Below, piece after piece: positions 19,092 through 27,675 of a DNA stretch of 64,000 bases. The translations under genes were made by a program, and so were the position numbers. Every line of letters begins with the position of its first letter. The first letter of the stretch is position 1. The DNA lies in NCBI RefSeq assembly GCF_026626705.1, contig NZ_JAPNKC010000001.1:5332001-5396000 (forward strand). The letters run 5' to 3'. Source of the stretch: Pyxidicoccus sp. MSG2. GTDB taxonomy: Bacteria > Myxococcota > Myxococcia > Myxococcales > Myxococcaceae. A model generated the notes under the pieces. That model saw nothing but the letters and a program-made list of their open reading frames with translations, searched no databases and was not told the origin of the DNA.

Positions 19092-19774
19092 GGCTCTTCC
19101 CTTCCCCGCTTGGGCCCCGTCTTCGGCGCCTTCGCGTCGCCACGCTCGGGACCGGACTGGTGAGCCAATTGGGGGAACACGTCGCGCACGATGGTGATGA
19201 GCGCTTCGCTCAGGAGCAGGTGCGCGTCCTCGCGGGAGAGCGTCCCACCGCGAATCCACTCGCGGATGGTGGCCTTCACCAGGCCGGCGTAGGAGCGCAT
19301 CATCGCCCGGTGCCGTGCGTCGCTTCCGACCTCCACTTTGAGGCCCAGGAACTCGAGCGTCTTCAAGGAGGCCACGTCGTCCGCCTCGGCGATGATGCGG
19401 TCCACCTCCGGGTCCGAGCCGATGCCCCCCGAACCGGTGACGGCCACGTACGTCTTTCCGTAGGTCGCCACCGTGTTGAGGTACCACTCGACGCTGCGCT
19501 CCACCCGCTGCCTCAAGCTCCCGGTCATGGGCACGTTCTCTTCCAGGCCAGGCATGAGCAGCATCCTCTTCACGACCTTCAAGTAGAGGTCCCGCTTCTG
19601 CCCGAAGTAGTGGTTGATGAGCCCCCGCGCGACGCCTGCCTCCAGGGCGATGTCCGTGGTGGAGACGTCCGCGTACGGGCGCTCGCCGAACAGCCGCGCG
19701 GCGCATTCGAGAATCTGTTCCCGGCGCGTGTCCGGCTCGAGCCGCTTCCAGCGTGGAGCTTCGGCGGAGCTCAT
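19088..19774 (-). CDS. TetR-family transcriptional regulator
   Basis: A 228-residue TetR protein. The N-terminal helix-turn-helix is RREQILECAARLFGERPYAD then VSTTDIALEAGVARGLINHY with the family's HYFGQKRDLYLKVV. The rest is the helical ligand-binding domain with an unusually basic, Gly/Pro/Lys tail (GPERGDAKAPKTGPKRGREE). It lies inside the fatty-acid operon, sharing four-base overlaps with the genes on both sides, so it is co-expressed with its probable targets. By analogy with FadR/PsrA-type TetR proteins it may be a repressor released by acyl-CoA. That is inference. Confidence 0.9.
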   Translation of the reverse strand: MSSAEAPRWKRLEPDTRREQILECAARLFGERPYADVSTTDIALEAGVARGLINHYFGQKRDLYLKVVKRMLLMPGLEENVPMTGSLRQRVERSVEWYLNTVATYGKTYVAVTGSGGIGSDPEVDRIIAEADDVASLKTLEFLGLKVEVGSDARHRAMMRSYAGLVKATIREWIRGGTLSREDAHLLLSEALITIVRDVFPQLAHQSGPERGDAKAPKTGPKRGREEP

Positions 19775-20613
19775 GACTGCCCCTCCAGCCAGGGGAGGAA
19801 TGCCGGCAGGTCCTCCCCGAGCGTCCGGGGGAACTTCGCGGGCCGCTTCTGCAGGAAGGACATCACGCCCTCCACCGCGTCCGCGCTCTGACCCAGGCTC
19901 GCGATGAGCCGGCTGTCGAGCGCGAAGGCGGGCTCGGGCGAAGGAAGCGCGCTCATCCGGTAGAGCTCCTGCCGGATGACGGCGACGGACACCGGCGCGG
20001 TGGTCTCCACCAATTCGCGGGCGAGCGCATGGGCGGCGTCGAGCAGGGCCTCGGGCTCGTGGAGGGAGCGCACCAGGCCCGCGCCGAGCGCCTCCTCCGC
20101 GGGGATGAGCCGGCCGCTCACCATCCAGTCGAGCGCGCGCCCCATTCCGACGATGCGCGGCAGGAACCAGCTCGAGCCCGCTTCCGGATAGATGCCACGC
20201 CGGCTGAAGACGAAGCCGAAGCGGCTGTCCTTCGCGGCGAGGCGGAAGTCCGCGGGGAGAATCATCGTCGAGCCCACACCCACGGCGGCGCCATGGACGG
20301 CGGCGATGACCGGCTTTCGCAGCGCGAACATCCGGCGCGTCACGCGGGTCGCCGGCTCAATCCAGCCGCGCGCCAGGACCTCTTCGTTCATCACCTCGAG
20401 CGATTGGCCGCTGAGGTCCGCTCCCACGCAGAAGTCCCTGCCGGCGCCGGTGAGGATGACCACGCGCACGTCTTCGTTCGCATCCGCGGCGTCGAGCGCG
20501 TGGGCGAGCTCGTCCGCCATGGTCACCGTGAAGCCATTGCGCGCTTCGGGGCGGTGCAGCTCGAGCGTGGCAATCCGGCCCGAGAGGGAAGACCGGATGT
20601 GTTGGTAGCTCAT
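19771..20613 (-). CDS. Enoyl-CoA hydratase/isomerase
   Basis: A 280-residue crotonase, first gene of the operon. Oxyanion-hole segments are GAGRDFCVGADLSG and VHGAAVGVGSTMILPADFRL; the second catalytic region is SRRGIYPEAGSSWFLPRIVG (Glu present) with MGRALDWMVSGR. The first catalytic Glu found in true hydratases (ALGGGCE type) is replaced by VGVGST, so it may be an isomerase-like or specialised member rather than a standard hydratase. GGAGG lies nine bases before the ATG. The last codons overlap the TetR start by ATGA. Confidence 0.88.
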   Translation of the reverse strand: MSYQHIRSSLSGRIATLELHRPEARNGFTVTMADELAHALDAADANEDVRVVILTGAGRDFCVGADLSGQSLEVMNEEVLARGWIEPATRVTRRMFALRKPVIAAVHGAAVGVGSTMILPADFRLAAKDSRFGFVFSRRGIYPEAGSSWFLPRIVGMGRALDWMVSGRLIPAEEALGAGLVRSLHEPEALLDAAHALARELVETTAPVSVAVIRQELYRMSALPSPEPAFALDSRLIASLGQSADAVEGVMSFLQKRPAKFPRTLGEDLPAFLPWLEGQS

Positions 20614-20644
20614 GGATGGGAACCTCCGTGCTCCCGTGAGAATG

Positions 20645-20673
20645 ATGATGGGAGCTTATTGGCACAGTGTCAA
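20645..20673 (-). promoter_or_regulatory. Promoter and candidate TetR operator of the beta-oxidation operon
   Basis: Read on the minus strand, TTGACA (20668-20673), a 17-base spacer and CATCAT (20645-20650, 4/6 to TATAAT) form a good sigma-70-like promoter 31 bases before the operon's first ATG. The -35 box is embedded in a near-palindrome TTGACACTGTGCCAA (20659-20673, six of seven pairs). That is the size and placement expected for a TetR operator that blocks RNA polymerase. Seen in sequence; the regulator assignment is inferred from the TetR gene in the operon. Confidence 0.55.
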
Positions 20674-20763
20674 CAACAAGGGCCGCTCGGAAACCTGTCT
20701 GGCTTTCGACGTGTCGCGTCACCGCGCGGCCGTGGAATTTCTGGATGCGCTACGTAGGGTCGC

Positions 20764-21744
20764 ATGACTCGGACCCTCGGTGCTCACGGGCCGCCCGTCT
20801 CCTCGTTGGGCCTCGGACTCGCCGCGCTCGGCCGGCCGGGCTACATCACCCTCGGCCATGGCGCGGACTTCGGTGAGGACCGCTCCGTCCCCGCCATGGA
20901 GCGCCAGGCCCATGCGGTGCTGGATGCCGCGTATGACGCCGGTGTCCGCTACTTCGACGCCGCCCGCTCGTACGGCCGCGCGGAGGCGTTCCTCGCCTCG
21001 TGGCTCGCCGCGCGCGGGCTGCGCGCCGGGGACGTCACCGTGGGCTCCAAGTGGGGCTACACGTACACCGCCGACTGGCAGGTCCGCGCCGAACACCACG
21101 AGGTGAAGGACCACACCCTGCCCACGCTCCAGCGGCAGCTCGGGGAGAGCCGCGCGCTGCTCGGCCGCCACCTGGCGCTGTACCAGATTCACTCCGCCAC
21201 TTTTGAGAGCGGCGTGCTGCGAGACACCGCCGTCCTCTCCGCGCTGGCCCGGTTGAGGGAGCAGGGGCTGGCGGTGGGACTGTCCTTGAGCGGTGCCTCG
21301 CAGGCGGACGTGCTGCGGCGCGCGCTGGAGGTCCGCGTGGACGGAGCGCCGGTGTTCTCCTGCGTGCAGGCCACGTGGAACCTGCTGGAGCGCTCCGCCG
21401 GGCCCGCGCTCGCGGAGGCCCACGCCGCTGGCTGGGGTGTCATCGTCAAGGAGGCCGTGGCCAATGGCCGGCTCACCTCGCGCGACTCCAGCCCGGAGCT
21501 GCGCCCCTTGCGCGAGCTGGCTTCCGAGCACGGCGTGACACCGGATGCGCTCGCGCTCGCCGCGGTGCTCGCGCAGCCGTGGGTGTCCGTGGTGCTCAGC
21601 GGCGCTTCCACCGTGGAGCAGCTCCGGGACAACCTGGCCGCGCGCTCCGTGCCTTGGAGCGCGAAGCTGGATTCACGACTGCACGGCCTGGTGGAGGCGC
21701 CTCGCGATTACTGGGCGAAGCGCTCCTCCCTGCCGTGGAACTGA
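20764..21744 (+). CDS. Aldo/keto reductase
   Basis: A 326-residue (beta/alpha)8 NADPH-dependent oxidoreductase. The catalytic tetrad is visible: Asp and Tyr in VRYFDAARSYGRAEAFLASW, Lys in VTVGSKWGYTYTADW, and His in LALYQIHSATFESG. The C-terminal cofactor loop ends in VVLSGASTVEQLRDNLAAR. It is divergent from the fatty-acid operon across about 150 bp. It resembles the L-fucose/D-threo-aldose dehydrogenase-like group. Substrate unknown. Confidence 0.88.
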   Translation: MTRTLGAHGPPVSSLGLGLAALGRPGYITLGHGADFGEDRSVPAMERQAHAVLDAAYDAGVRYFDAARSYGRAEAFLASWLAARGLRAGDVTVGSKWGYTYTADWQVRAEHHEVKDHTLPTLQRQLGESRALLGRHLALYQIHSATFESGVLRDTAVLSALARLREQGLAVGLSLSGASQADVLRRALEVRVDGAPVFSCVQATWNLLERSAGPALAEAHAAGWGVIVKEAVANGRLTSRDSSPELRPLRELASEHGVTPDALALAAVLAQPWVSVVLSGASTVEQLRDNLAARSVPWSAKLDSRLHGLVEAPRDYWAKRSSLPWN

Positions 21745-21747
21745 AGG

Positions 21748-22767
21748 CTACTTCGCGGGGGGCACGCGGTCCGCGCCCTGCCGCTCGAGCATCCACTGCG
21801 GGTACTCGTCCGGGAGCTTCGAGACGGCGTCGAGCTTCTTGAGCTGCTCGGGCGTCAGCTTCAGCGTGGTGGCCGCGAGGTTGTCCTCGAGCTGCTGCTC
21901 GTTCTTCGCGCCGATGATGATGGTGGTGACGTGCTGCTGGTGCAGCAGCCACGCGAGCGCCACGCGCGCCACGGAGACGTTGTGCTCCTTCGCCACACCG
22001 TCCATCACGTCGATGACGTCATAGGCGCGGTCCTTGTTGATGGGCGGGAAGTCGAAGTCGACGCGGCGGCTGCCCTGCGGGCCCTGCTGCTCGCGGCGGT
22101 ACTTGCCGCTGAGGAAGCCACCGGCCAGCGGGCTCCACACCATGAGGCCCAGGTGCTGGTCCTTCATCAGCGGCACCAGCTCGCGCTCCAGGTCGCGCCC
22201 GGCGATGGTGTAGTAGGCCTGCAGCGACTCGAAGCGGGCCAGGCCCTTGTTCTCGCTGATGCCCAGCGCCTTCATGAGCTGCCACGCGGCCAGGTTGGAC
22301 GCGCCGAGGTAGCGCACCTTGCCCTGACTGACGAGGTCGTCGAGCGCGCGCAGCGTCTCGTCCAGCGGCGTGACGGGGTCGTAGCCGTGAATCTGGTACA
22401 GGTCGATGTAGTCGGTACCCAGGCGCTTCAGGCTCGAGTGGACGGAGTCCATGATGTGGCCCCGCGACAGGCCCAGCTCGTTGGGGCCCGGACCCATGCG
22501 CCCGCGGACCTTGGTGGCCAGCACGACGTTGGAGCGCTTCGCGCCCAGCGCCTTGCCGAGGAGCTGCTCGGAGGCGCCATTGGAGTAGACGTTGGCGGTG
22601 TCGAAGAAGTTGATGCCCGCGTCCAGGGAGCGGCCCACGAGCTTGTCCGCCTCCTCCTGGCCCTGCGTGCCGACGACCTTCCAGAAGCCCTCGCCGCCGA
22701 AGGTCATGGCTCCGAAGCACAGCTCCGAGACATAGAGGCCGGTGCGGCCCAGCTGCCGGTAATTCAT
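21748..22767 (-). CDS. Aldo/keto reductase (Tas/YajO-like)
   Basis: A 339-residue AKR, convergent with the previous reductase with three bases between the stops. The catalytic set is Asp/Tyr in INFFDTANVYSNGASEQLLG, Lys in VVLATKVRGRMG and His in LYQIHGYDPVTPLDETLRAL. The typical YRQLGRTGLYVSELCFGAMTF start argues for ATG 22767 rather than the longer open frame, whose first 29 residues have no family match. The C-terminal cofactor motif is IIIGAKNEQQLEDNLAA. A broad-substrate aldehyde or ketone reductase; the natural substrate is not evident. Confidence 0.9.
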   Translation of the reverse strand: MNYRQLGRTGLYVSELCFGAMTFGGEGFWKVVGTQGQEEADKLVGRSLDAGINFFDTANVYSNGASEQLLGKALGAKRSNVVLATKVRGRMGPGPNELGLSRGHIMDSVHSSLKRLGTDYIDLYQIHGYDPVTPLDETLRALDDLVSQGKVRYLGASNLAAWQLMKALGISENKGLARFESLQAYYTIAGRDLERELVPLMKDQHLGLMVWSPLAGGFLSGKYRREQQGPQGSRRVDFDFPPINKDRAYDVIDVMDGVAKEHNVSVARVALAWLLHQQHVTTIIIGAKNEQQLEDNLAATTLKLTPEQLKKLDAVSKLPDEYPQWMLERQGADRVPPAK

Positions 22768-22827
22768 GTGCGTGCCACCTCGTGTGTCCTGCTTGGGGAC
22801 TGAGGGCGGGAGATGTAACGGGTTGAG

Positions 22828-23571
22828 GTGGACGGCGCAGCACTCCCGGTGCATGAGGAGGGCGTGCGCTTCGTGGGCTGGGATTTGACGGACCCGTACT
22901 CGCGCGCGTGTCGCCCGGTGGACATCGCGGAGGTCGACACGCGCGGACGGGTGCGCTTCTCCGAGGCCCGGTGGCCCGCGCCTCCGTCAAGGGGCGGTGA
23001 CTTCAACCCCGTCGTGCTGGCGGCGGCGTTCCCCGTGGGCGCGGAGGATGTGCTCGTCGTGGATGGACCGCAGGCGCTGGCACGGCCGGGGGCACAGGTG
23101 AGGGAGGCGGAGCGGCTGCTGCGGGCTCCTGGGAGGACGCCGGACGTACTGCCCGTGCCGGGGCGCCCGTTCTGTGGGTTCGTGCGCGGGAGCGTGCTGC
23201 TGTTCGCCGGACTGCGGGCCCGGGGTGGGTTGCCGATGCTGGACGTGGACACGGCATCCGTCCGTGAGGCGCGGCTGTTCGAGGCGTTCCCCGGCGCGAC
23301 GTGGCGGGAGTTGGCTGTGGAGAAGTTGGGGGCAAAGGCGTCACGCGACGGGCGTGAGCGGCGGCGCGCGGTGCTGGAGGAGAACGGGCTGCGCTTTCCG
23401 GAGGGGGATTTGCCCACGCATGACCAGCTCGATGCGGCGCTGTGTGCCTGGCTGGGGTGGCTGACGCGGAAGGCGCCGGAACGAGTGGTGGCCGTGGGTG
23501 CACCGCTCACGGTGGATGCGCACGGGTGGCTTCGCGAGGGCTGCATTTTGGACCTGTCACGGGGGCGGTGA
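22828..23571 (+). CDS. DUF429 (predicted RNase H-fold nuclease) protein
   Basis: About 247 residues with the DUF429 pattern: an N-terminal VGWDLTDPYS strand with the first Asp, VLVVDGPQALARPGAQ, ARLFEAFPGATWRELAVEKL, and THDQLDAALCAWLGWLTRK, where the last acidic residue of an RNase H-like site would lie. DUF429 proteins are predicted nucleases of unknown role. The start is uncertain: GTG 22828 is the longest, and GTG 22864, next to a GAGGAG, would remove twelve residues. It is divergent from the reductase at 22767. A hairpin follows the stop. Confidence 0.65.
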   Translation: MDGAALPVHEEGVRFVGWDLTDPYSRACRPVDIAEVDTRGRVRFSEARWPAPPSRGGDFNPVVLAAAFPVGAEDVLVVDGPQALARPGAQVREAERLLRAPGRTPDVLPVPGRPFCGFVRGSVLLFAGLRARGGLPMLDVDTASVREARLFEAFPGATWRELAVEKLGAKASRDGRERRRAVLEENGLRFPEGDLPTHDQLDAALCAWLGWLTRKAPERVVAVGAPLTVDAHGWLREGCILDLSRGR

Positions 23572-23593
23572 CTCGCGGCACCCGCGTTGTCAC

Positions 23594-23630
23594 CACTGTC
23601 CACGGCGTTGACAGTGACGGTGCCGTGGAC
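23594..23630 (+). terminator. Hairpin after the DUF429 gene
   Basis: GTCCACGGC (23598-23606) and GCCGTGGAC (23622-23630) form a perfect 9-bp stem 26 bases past the stop. An overlapping alternative pairs CACTGTC (23594-23600) with GACAGTG (23610-23616). The two stems exclude each other, so this could be a simple terminator or a switchable leader for the next gene. No T-run is present. Confidence 0.4.
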
Positions 23631-23704
23631 CCCGTGACGCCCTGAGGTTTCGCACGGTTGGGGTACCTCGCGGCGCTGGCCGCCCCGTTGCACAGGTGCC
23701 GGGT

Positions 23705-24880
23705 ATGACTGCCGCCTTCTACCTGCTGCTGGCGATCGGACTGCTGGGCGCCTTCGACGTCCTCTACTTCCACACGTGGCGCAGCCGCCTCCAGGAGCGC
23801 GCCGAGTGCCAGCGGGAAGTTCTCTGGCACACCGTGCGCCACGTCATCTACGGGCTCCAGTTCCTCTGGGTGCCACACCTGCGCTTCCAGGGCGCGGCGC
23901 TGGGGTTGCTCGCGGTGCTCTACGCGGCGGATGTCTTCGTCGCCTGGGCCGATGTCTGGGAGGAGCGCGACAGCCGCGCACCCCAGGGTGGCCTGCCTCG
24001 CGGCGAGTACTTCATGCACGTGGTGCTCAGCGTGCTCGTCGGGCTGTACCTCATGTCCATCTTCCACGTCGTGTGGCCCGACCGGCTCCTGCCCACCGGC
24101 CTTCGCGTGGACCCGCCCGCTGTCCCCGTGGCCCTACGCACGCTGATGACGGTGATGGGCGTGGTGGCGCTGGCCTCGTTTGCTCGGGACCTGGCGCGGT
24201 GGTTCGCGTTCCGCCGCATGCCGGTGGCTTCGCTTCCGAAGCAGCCGCCTCCGCGCCGCATCGTCGTGGAGGCGCTCATCCCCGCCCCCGTCGAGACCGT
24301 GTGGGAGCGCACGCAGGAGCCGGAGCTGCACACGCAATGGGACGTGCGCTTCACCTCCATCCGCTACCTGCCGGAGTGCGACTCGCGCGGCTTCCACCTC
24401 ATGGACTACCGCACGCACCTGGGCTTCGGAATGGAGGTGAAGGGCTGGGGCCGCTACCTCGCGAACACGCCGCTGGTGCGCTCCACCTTCGAGTTCGGCT
24501 CGGACGACTTCCGCAGCCTCATCCTCAAGGGCCGCGGTCTGTGGCTCTACGAGCGCAGGGCGGAGGGAACGTTCTTCAAGACGGTGTTCGACTACCAGAC
24601 GCGACACGGCGTGGTGGGCGAGTTGCTCGACGCGGTGCTGTTCCGTCCGATCATGCGGCTGGGCACGGAGTGGGGCTTCGAGACACTGCGCCAGTGGTGC
24701 GCGGGGGATGAAGGCGCGCCGGCCCGGGGCCGCTCGCGGTGGCGCTTCGCGCTGTTCGTCCTCGCGCGCGTGCTGGGCAGGGCGCCCGCTCCGGGTGCGG
24801 CACGGAGCTGGCTCGGCTCCGGCAATGAGCACCGTGAGGCGGCGCCCTCCTGTGGAGAACTTGTGGAGGTATCGCCATGA
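23705..24880 (+). CDS. Membrane-anchored SRPBCC-domain protein
   Basis: About 391 residues. The first 180 contain roughly four membrane segments (FYLLLAIGLLGAFDVLYF, GAALGLLAVLYAADVFVAW, HVVLSVLVGLYLMSIFHVVW, TLMTVMGVVALASFARDL). Residues about 200-340 form a START/SRPBCC-like hydrophobic-pocket domain (RIVVEALIPAPVETVWERTQ, WDVRFTSIRYLPE, GFGMEVKGWGRYLANTPLVR). The C-terminal tail is basic. ATG 23705 is used; GTG 23696 is possible. Its stop overlaps the next ATG (ATGA at 24877-24880), so the two proteins are probably made together. The pocket suggests a lipid or polyketide ligand at the membrane. Function unknown. Confidence 0.7.
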   Translation: MTAAFYLLLAIGLLGAFDVLYFHTWRSRLQERAECQREVLWHTVRHVIYGLQFLWVPHLRFQGAALGLLAVLYAADVFVAWADVWEERDSRAPQGGLPRGEYFMHVVLSVLVGLYLMSIFHVVWPDRLLPTGLRVDPPAVPVALRTLMTVMGVVALASFARDLARWFAFRRMPVASLPKQPPPRRIVVEALIPAPVETVWERTQEPELHTQWDVRFTSIRYLPECDSRGFHLMDYRTHLGFGMEVKGWGRYLANTPLVRSTFEFGSDDFRSLILKGRGLWLYERRAEGTFFKTVFDYQTRHGVVGELLDAVLFRPIMRLGTEWGFETLRQWCAGDEGAPARGRSRWRFALFVLARVLGRAPAPGAARSWLGSGNEHREAAPSCGELVEVSP

Positions 24881-26451
24881 GCGGCTCGGCCTCGGCGGAG
24901 GGGGTGGAGGGATTCCGGAGGAAGGGCTTCATGAGAGCGAGTGAGACCCCGCGCGCCGTCGGTGACGACGGACCTTCCGCGCGAGGACGGCAGCACGGCG
25001 TCGGCGTGCTCCGCGATGACTGCTCGTGCCCGCTGGAACAGGGACAGGAGGATGCCGATGAGGGCATTGCCGCTGTAGAGCTCGCGGACGCACGGAAGTG
25101 GCTGCCCGGTGCATCTTCGGAAGAAGCGCTCCGGGCCTTCGTGCAGCGTCAGCGGGCATCCCGCCTGGCGGTGGCACTGCTCGCGGACTTCTACCGGGCC
25201 CACCCCTGCCGCATGGCCCGGGTGCACCTGCTCGTCGCGAGCGCCGTGGCCCTCGGCCGCTTCTGGGGCGTGTCCGCTCCGTTCGCCCGACTGGGCGCGG
25301 CGGTGCTGCCGGTGGACTCAATCGGACGGCCGCGCACTGCGGCCTGGGCCTCGTACGCGCGGGCCTGTGCCGAAGGACTTCCCCTGGAGATTCGCGACGA
25401 GCGGTGGATTGAAGCCCACCTGCAGGACGCCGCCGAGGCACGCGAAGCCGGACACGAAGCGGCCTTCCTCATGGAGGCACGGGCCCATGACGGTGAGCCG
25501 CTGTGGCGGCTGCTCGTGCAGCACCTGGAGATGACGCTCGGCTCGCGCTTCTTCGACCAGCCTGCCCTCGCTGGCGCGGTGTCGGGTGAGGCGGCGATGG
25601 CTCACGGCATGGCCGTGACACTGAGGCGACTGCTGCGCGCCGGGTGGAGCCTGCTCCAGCACTATGCGCTCGCCACCGCTCGCGCGGTGCTCTTCCCTCG
25701 CTGGCCGGAGTACCCGGGACTGGTGGACGAGCGGCGCACGGCCTGGCTGCTGCTCTCCAGTTTCGTCACCGCGTGGGCCGCGGCTGGTGTGTATCGCCGG
25801 GGCGTGCGCGCCCTCCACCGCGGCCAGCGCGTGGGCCCCGCGGAGGCATGGCCCCTGCTCGCGGCGACGCTCGGTGCGGACGTGGCGCGCGTGGACCCTC
25901 GCGTGGTGCGCTTCTACAGCAACCCCGGTGCGTGGGCCGTGAGTGCCTCCGTGGAGCTGCGCACGCGGATGGCCCGGGGCATCGCATGGGTGGCCACGCG
26001 GCTGCTCGGGCAGGGTGTCTCCGAGCACGGTGCACGGGCCTTCCCCTCGCGCTTCCGCACCTTCCGCCGCGTGGACGGCTCCATGCACTTCGTGCGTGAG
26101 CTGTACTGCGACGGCGTGCTGCGCGTGTTCGACTCCGACTTCGTCGTGCGCAAGGGCCGGCTCTACGAGGTCTTCGTCGAGCACGGACTGGAGGTGGAGC
26201 TGGACGTCCGCGTGCTGGAGGACGGCGGCGTGTCCCTGCGAGGCCACCGTGTGCGGTGGCACGGACTGCCGGTGCCGCTGTTCGGACTGTGCGTCGAGTT
26301 TCGCACCCACTCCGCCCCGGACGGCTCCGAGGCCGTGGACATCATCGGCACGCTCTCGCCCAAGGGCATGCATGAGAACCCGCTGGGCCGCATCCACTAC
26401 AAGGCCTGGCGCGACGAGGTCCGCATGACCCAGAGCCCGGCGATGGCCTGA
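24877..26451 (+). CDS. DUF4166-like protein coupled to the SRPBCC gene
   Basis: A 524-residue protein I recognise only in part. Residues about 90-330 are helical and Ala/Arg-rich with few landmarks. Residues 385-515 look like a DUF4166 domain: SMHFVRELYCDGVLRVFDSD, VVRKGRLYEVFVEHGLEVEL, VSLRGHRVRWHGLPVPLFG and GRIHYKAW. DUF4166 is usually found alone or fused to a saccharopine-dehydrogenase-like half, and its role is unknown. The start overlaps the previous gene's stop by four bases. Together the pair looks like a lipid-handling membrane unit, but that is inference. Confidence 0.55.
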   Translation: MSGSASAEGVEGFRRKGFMRASETPRAVGDDGPSARGRQHGVGVLRDDCSCPLEQGQEDADEGIAAVELADARKWLPGASSEEALRAFVQRQRASRLAVALLADFYRAHPCRMARVHLLVASAVALGRFWGVSAPFARLGAAVLPVDSIGRPRTAAWASYARACAEGLPLEIRDERWIEAHLQDAAEAREAGHEAAFLMEARAHDGEPLWRLLVQHLEMTLGSRFFDQPALAGAVSGEAAMAHGMAVTLRRLLRAGWSLLQHYALATARAVLFPRWPEYPGLVDERRTAWLLLSSFVTAWAAAGVYRRGVRALHRGQRVGPAEAWPLLAATLGADVARVDPRVVRFYSNPGAWAVSASVELRTRMARGIAWVATRLLGQGVSEHGARAFPSRFRTFRRVDGSMHFVRELYCDGVLRVFDSDFVVRKGRLYEVFVEHGLEVELDVRVLEDGGVSLRGHRVRWHGLPVPLFGLCVEFRTHSAPDGSEAVDIIGTLSPKGMHENPLGRIHYKAWRDEVRMTQSPAMA

Positions 26452-26487
26452 GCGAGAACCGGTCGACACGTTCTCCACAGTGCGAGG

Positions 26488-27675
26488 TCACGCCCTGCGC
26501 TTGCCACCGCCTCGGGTGAGTCGTCGAAGCCCATGGGCTCGCGCGGGCACGGCACGGCGGAGTCTCGGAGGCACCTGCTGCCTCTCCACGTCCTCGAACA
26601 GGAGGTCCACATAGAGCGCCCCCTGGGGAGGGGTGCTCGGCATGCACCGTGCGCGGAGTCGCGAGACTCCGTTGCCTTCGGAGATGACCGCGTACCGCTG
26701 CCTTCCGTCCGCACCTCCCACGGGAAGGATGTCATCGAGGATGTCTTCGTCCGGCGTGCCAGGGGCCCCCACCTGGAGGAAGTGCACCGGCCTCAACACG
26801 TCCTGTCTCTTCATCACCTTCCAGCTCCGCGTCCCCGCGTCTCCAGCGAAGAGCAACCGCCAGCCACGCCACTCCAGGCTGAAGACGATGCTCGTGTTCT
26901 TCGCAGCCGTGTCGATGGCGAGCAGGTCGTCTCCCATTCCCTGGCGCCGCCACTTGAGCAGGTTGTAGAAGGCGCTCGCGTCCACTCCGGCCGGAGGTCC
27001 TGGCACGTGGAGTGACAGCTCCCCTCCCGGCCGCCGCTCCAGTCCCAGCGCCACCGGGAAGACGCGCCCCACGTACTCGTGGGTCTCCACCTCGGGAGCC
27101 CAGACCTTCAGCGTCGCTTCCTTGAGCGGGTGCATCCGCTTCGGCGATGCATCCCGGCTCAGGTAGTGCGTGCGTTCCGCCGAGCTTCGCAGGAGCTCCG
27201 CGCGCGCTTCCGCCTTCCGGTAGTCATTGCCGAGAAGCAGGGACGGCACCGAGCCACGCGCCGCTTCCGGCCGCAGCCGGCAGTACTCGCGTAGGTCGTC
27301 GTACAGAGCCCTGCGCTCCGCGAGCTGCCTCGCTGACTCGCGGTGTTGCTCGGCGTAGTCCGGCGCCGCCGAGGCCGTCAGCCATGCATCCCGGAGCTTC
27401 AACGGCTCACGCGGTGGCGGCCCCTTCACATGTCCCAGGTGCTCATGTGCCAGCACGTAGAGGTCCAGGGGAGCGCCGTCCAGTTGTGCCAGCACATCCT
27501 CCAGCACGGGATGAAAGACCGGGTCCACACCGTCCTCGTCCGGCAGCAGGTTGCCCGCGTCGACGAGCACGTGCCGCACCGTCGTCAGCCCCGTGTTCAC
27601 GTCGTAATCCGGCACCGAGACGAGCAGCGTGTCCCCGAACCGCGCGCTGTACGTCCTCACCCGAAGCGCGGCCAT
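26488..27675 (-). CDS. Altered metallo-beta-lactamase-fold protein
   Basis: A 395-residue protein with an MBL-like layout: RHVLVDAGNLLPDE, then LDLYVLAHEHLGHVKG (residues 72-85) where H-x-H-x-D-H is expected, and a late WRLLFAGDAGTRSW. The metal motif reads HEHLGH, so the Asp that binds the second zinc is Gly81. It may bind one metal or have lost catalysis. The start MAALRVRTYSARFGDTLLVS is typical of the ComEC/competence-like MBL group. Its ATG overlaps the previous gene's TGA by one base (TGATG). The coupled partner is a metallopeptidase, so the pair probably acts as a unit. Confidence 0.7.
   Translation of the reverse strand: MAALRVRTYSARFGDTLLVSVPDYDVNTGLTTVRHVLVDAGNLLPDEDGVDPVFHPVLEDVLAQLDGAPLDLYVLAHEHLGHVKGPPPREPLKLRDAWLTASAAPDYAEQHRESARQLAERRALYDDLREYCRLRPEAARGSVPSLLLGNDYRKAEARAELLRSSAERTHYLSRDASPKRMHPLKEATLKVWAPEVETHEYVGRVFPVALGLERRPGGELSLHVPGPPAGVDASAFYNLLKWRRQGMGDDLLAIDTAAKNTSIVFSLEWRGWRLLFAGDAGTRSWKVMKRQDVLRPVHFLQVGAPGTPDEDILDDILPVGGADGRQRYAVISEGNGVSRLRARCMPSTPPQGALYVDLLFEDVERQQVPPRLRRAVPARAHGLRRLTRGGGKRRA

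Noticed and set aside
26454..26475. GAGAAC/GTTCTC inverted repeat between convergent genes
   Set aside because: Only six pairs with a ten-base loop and no T-run; too weak to call a terminator.
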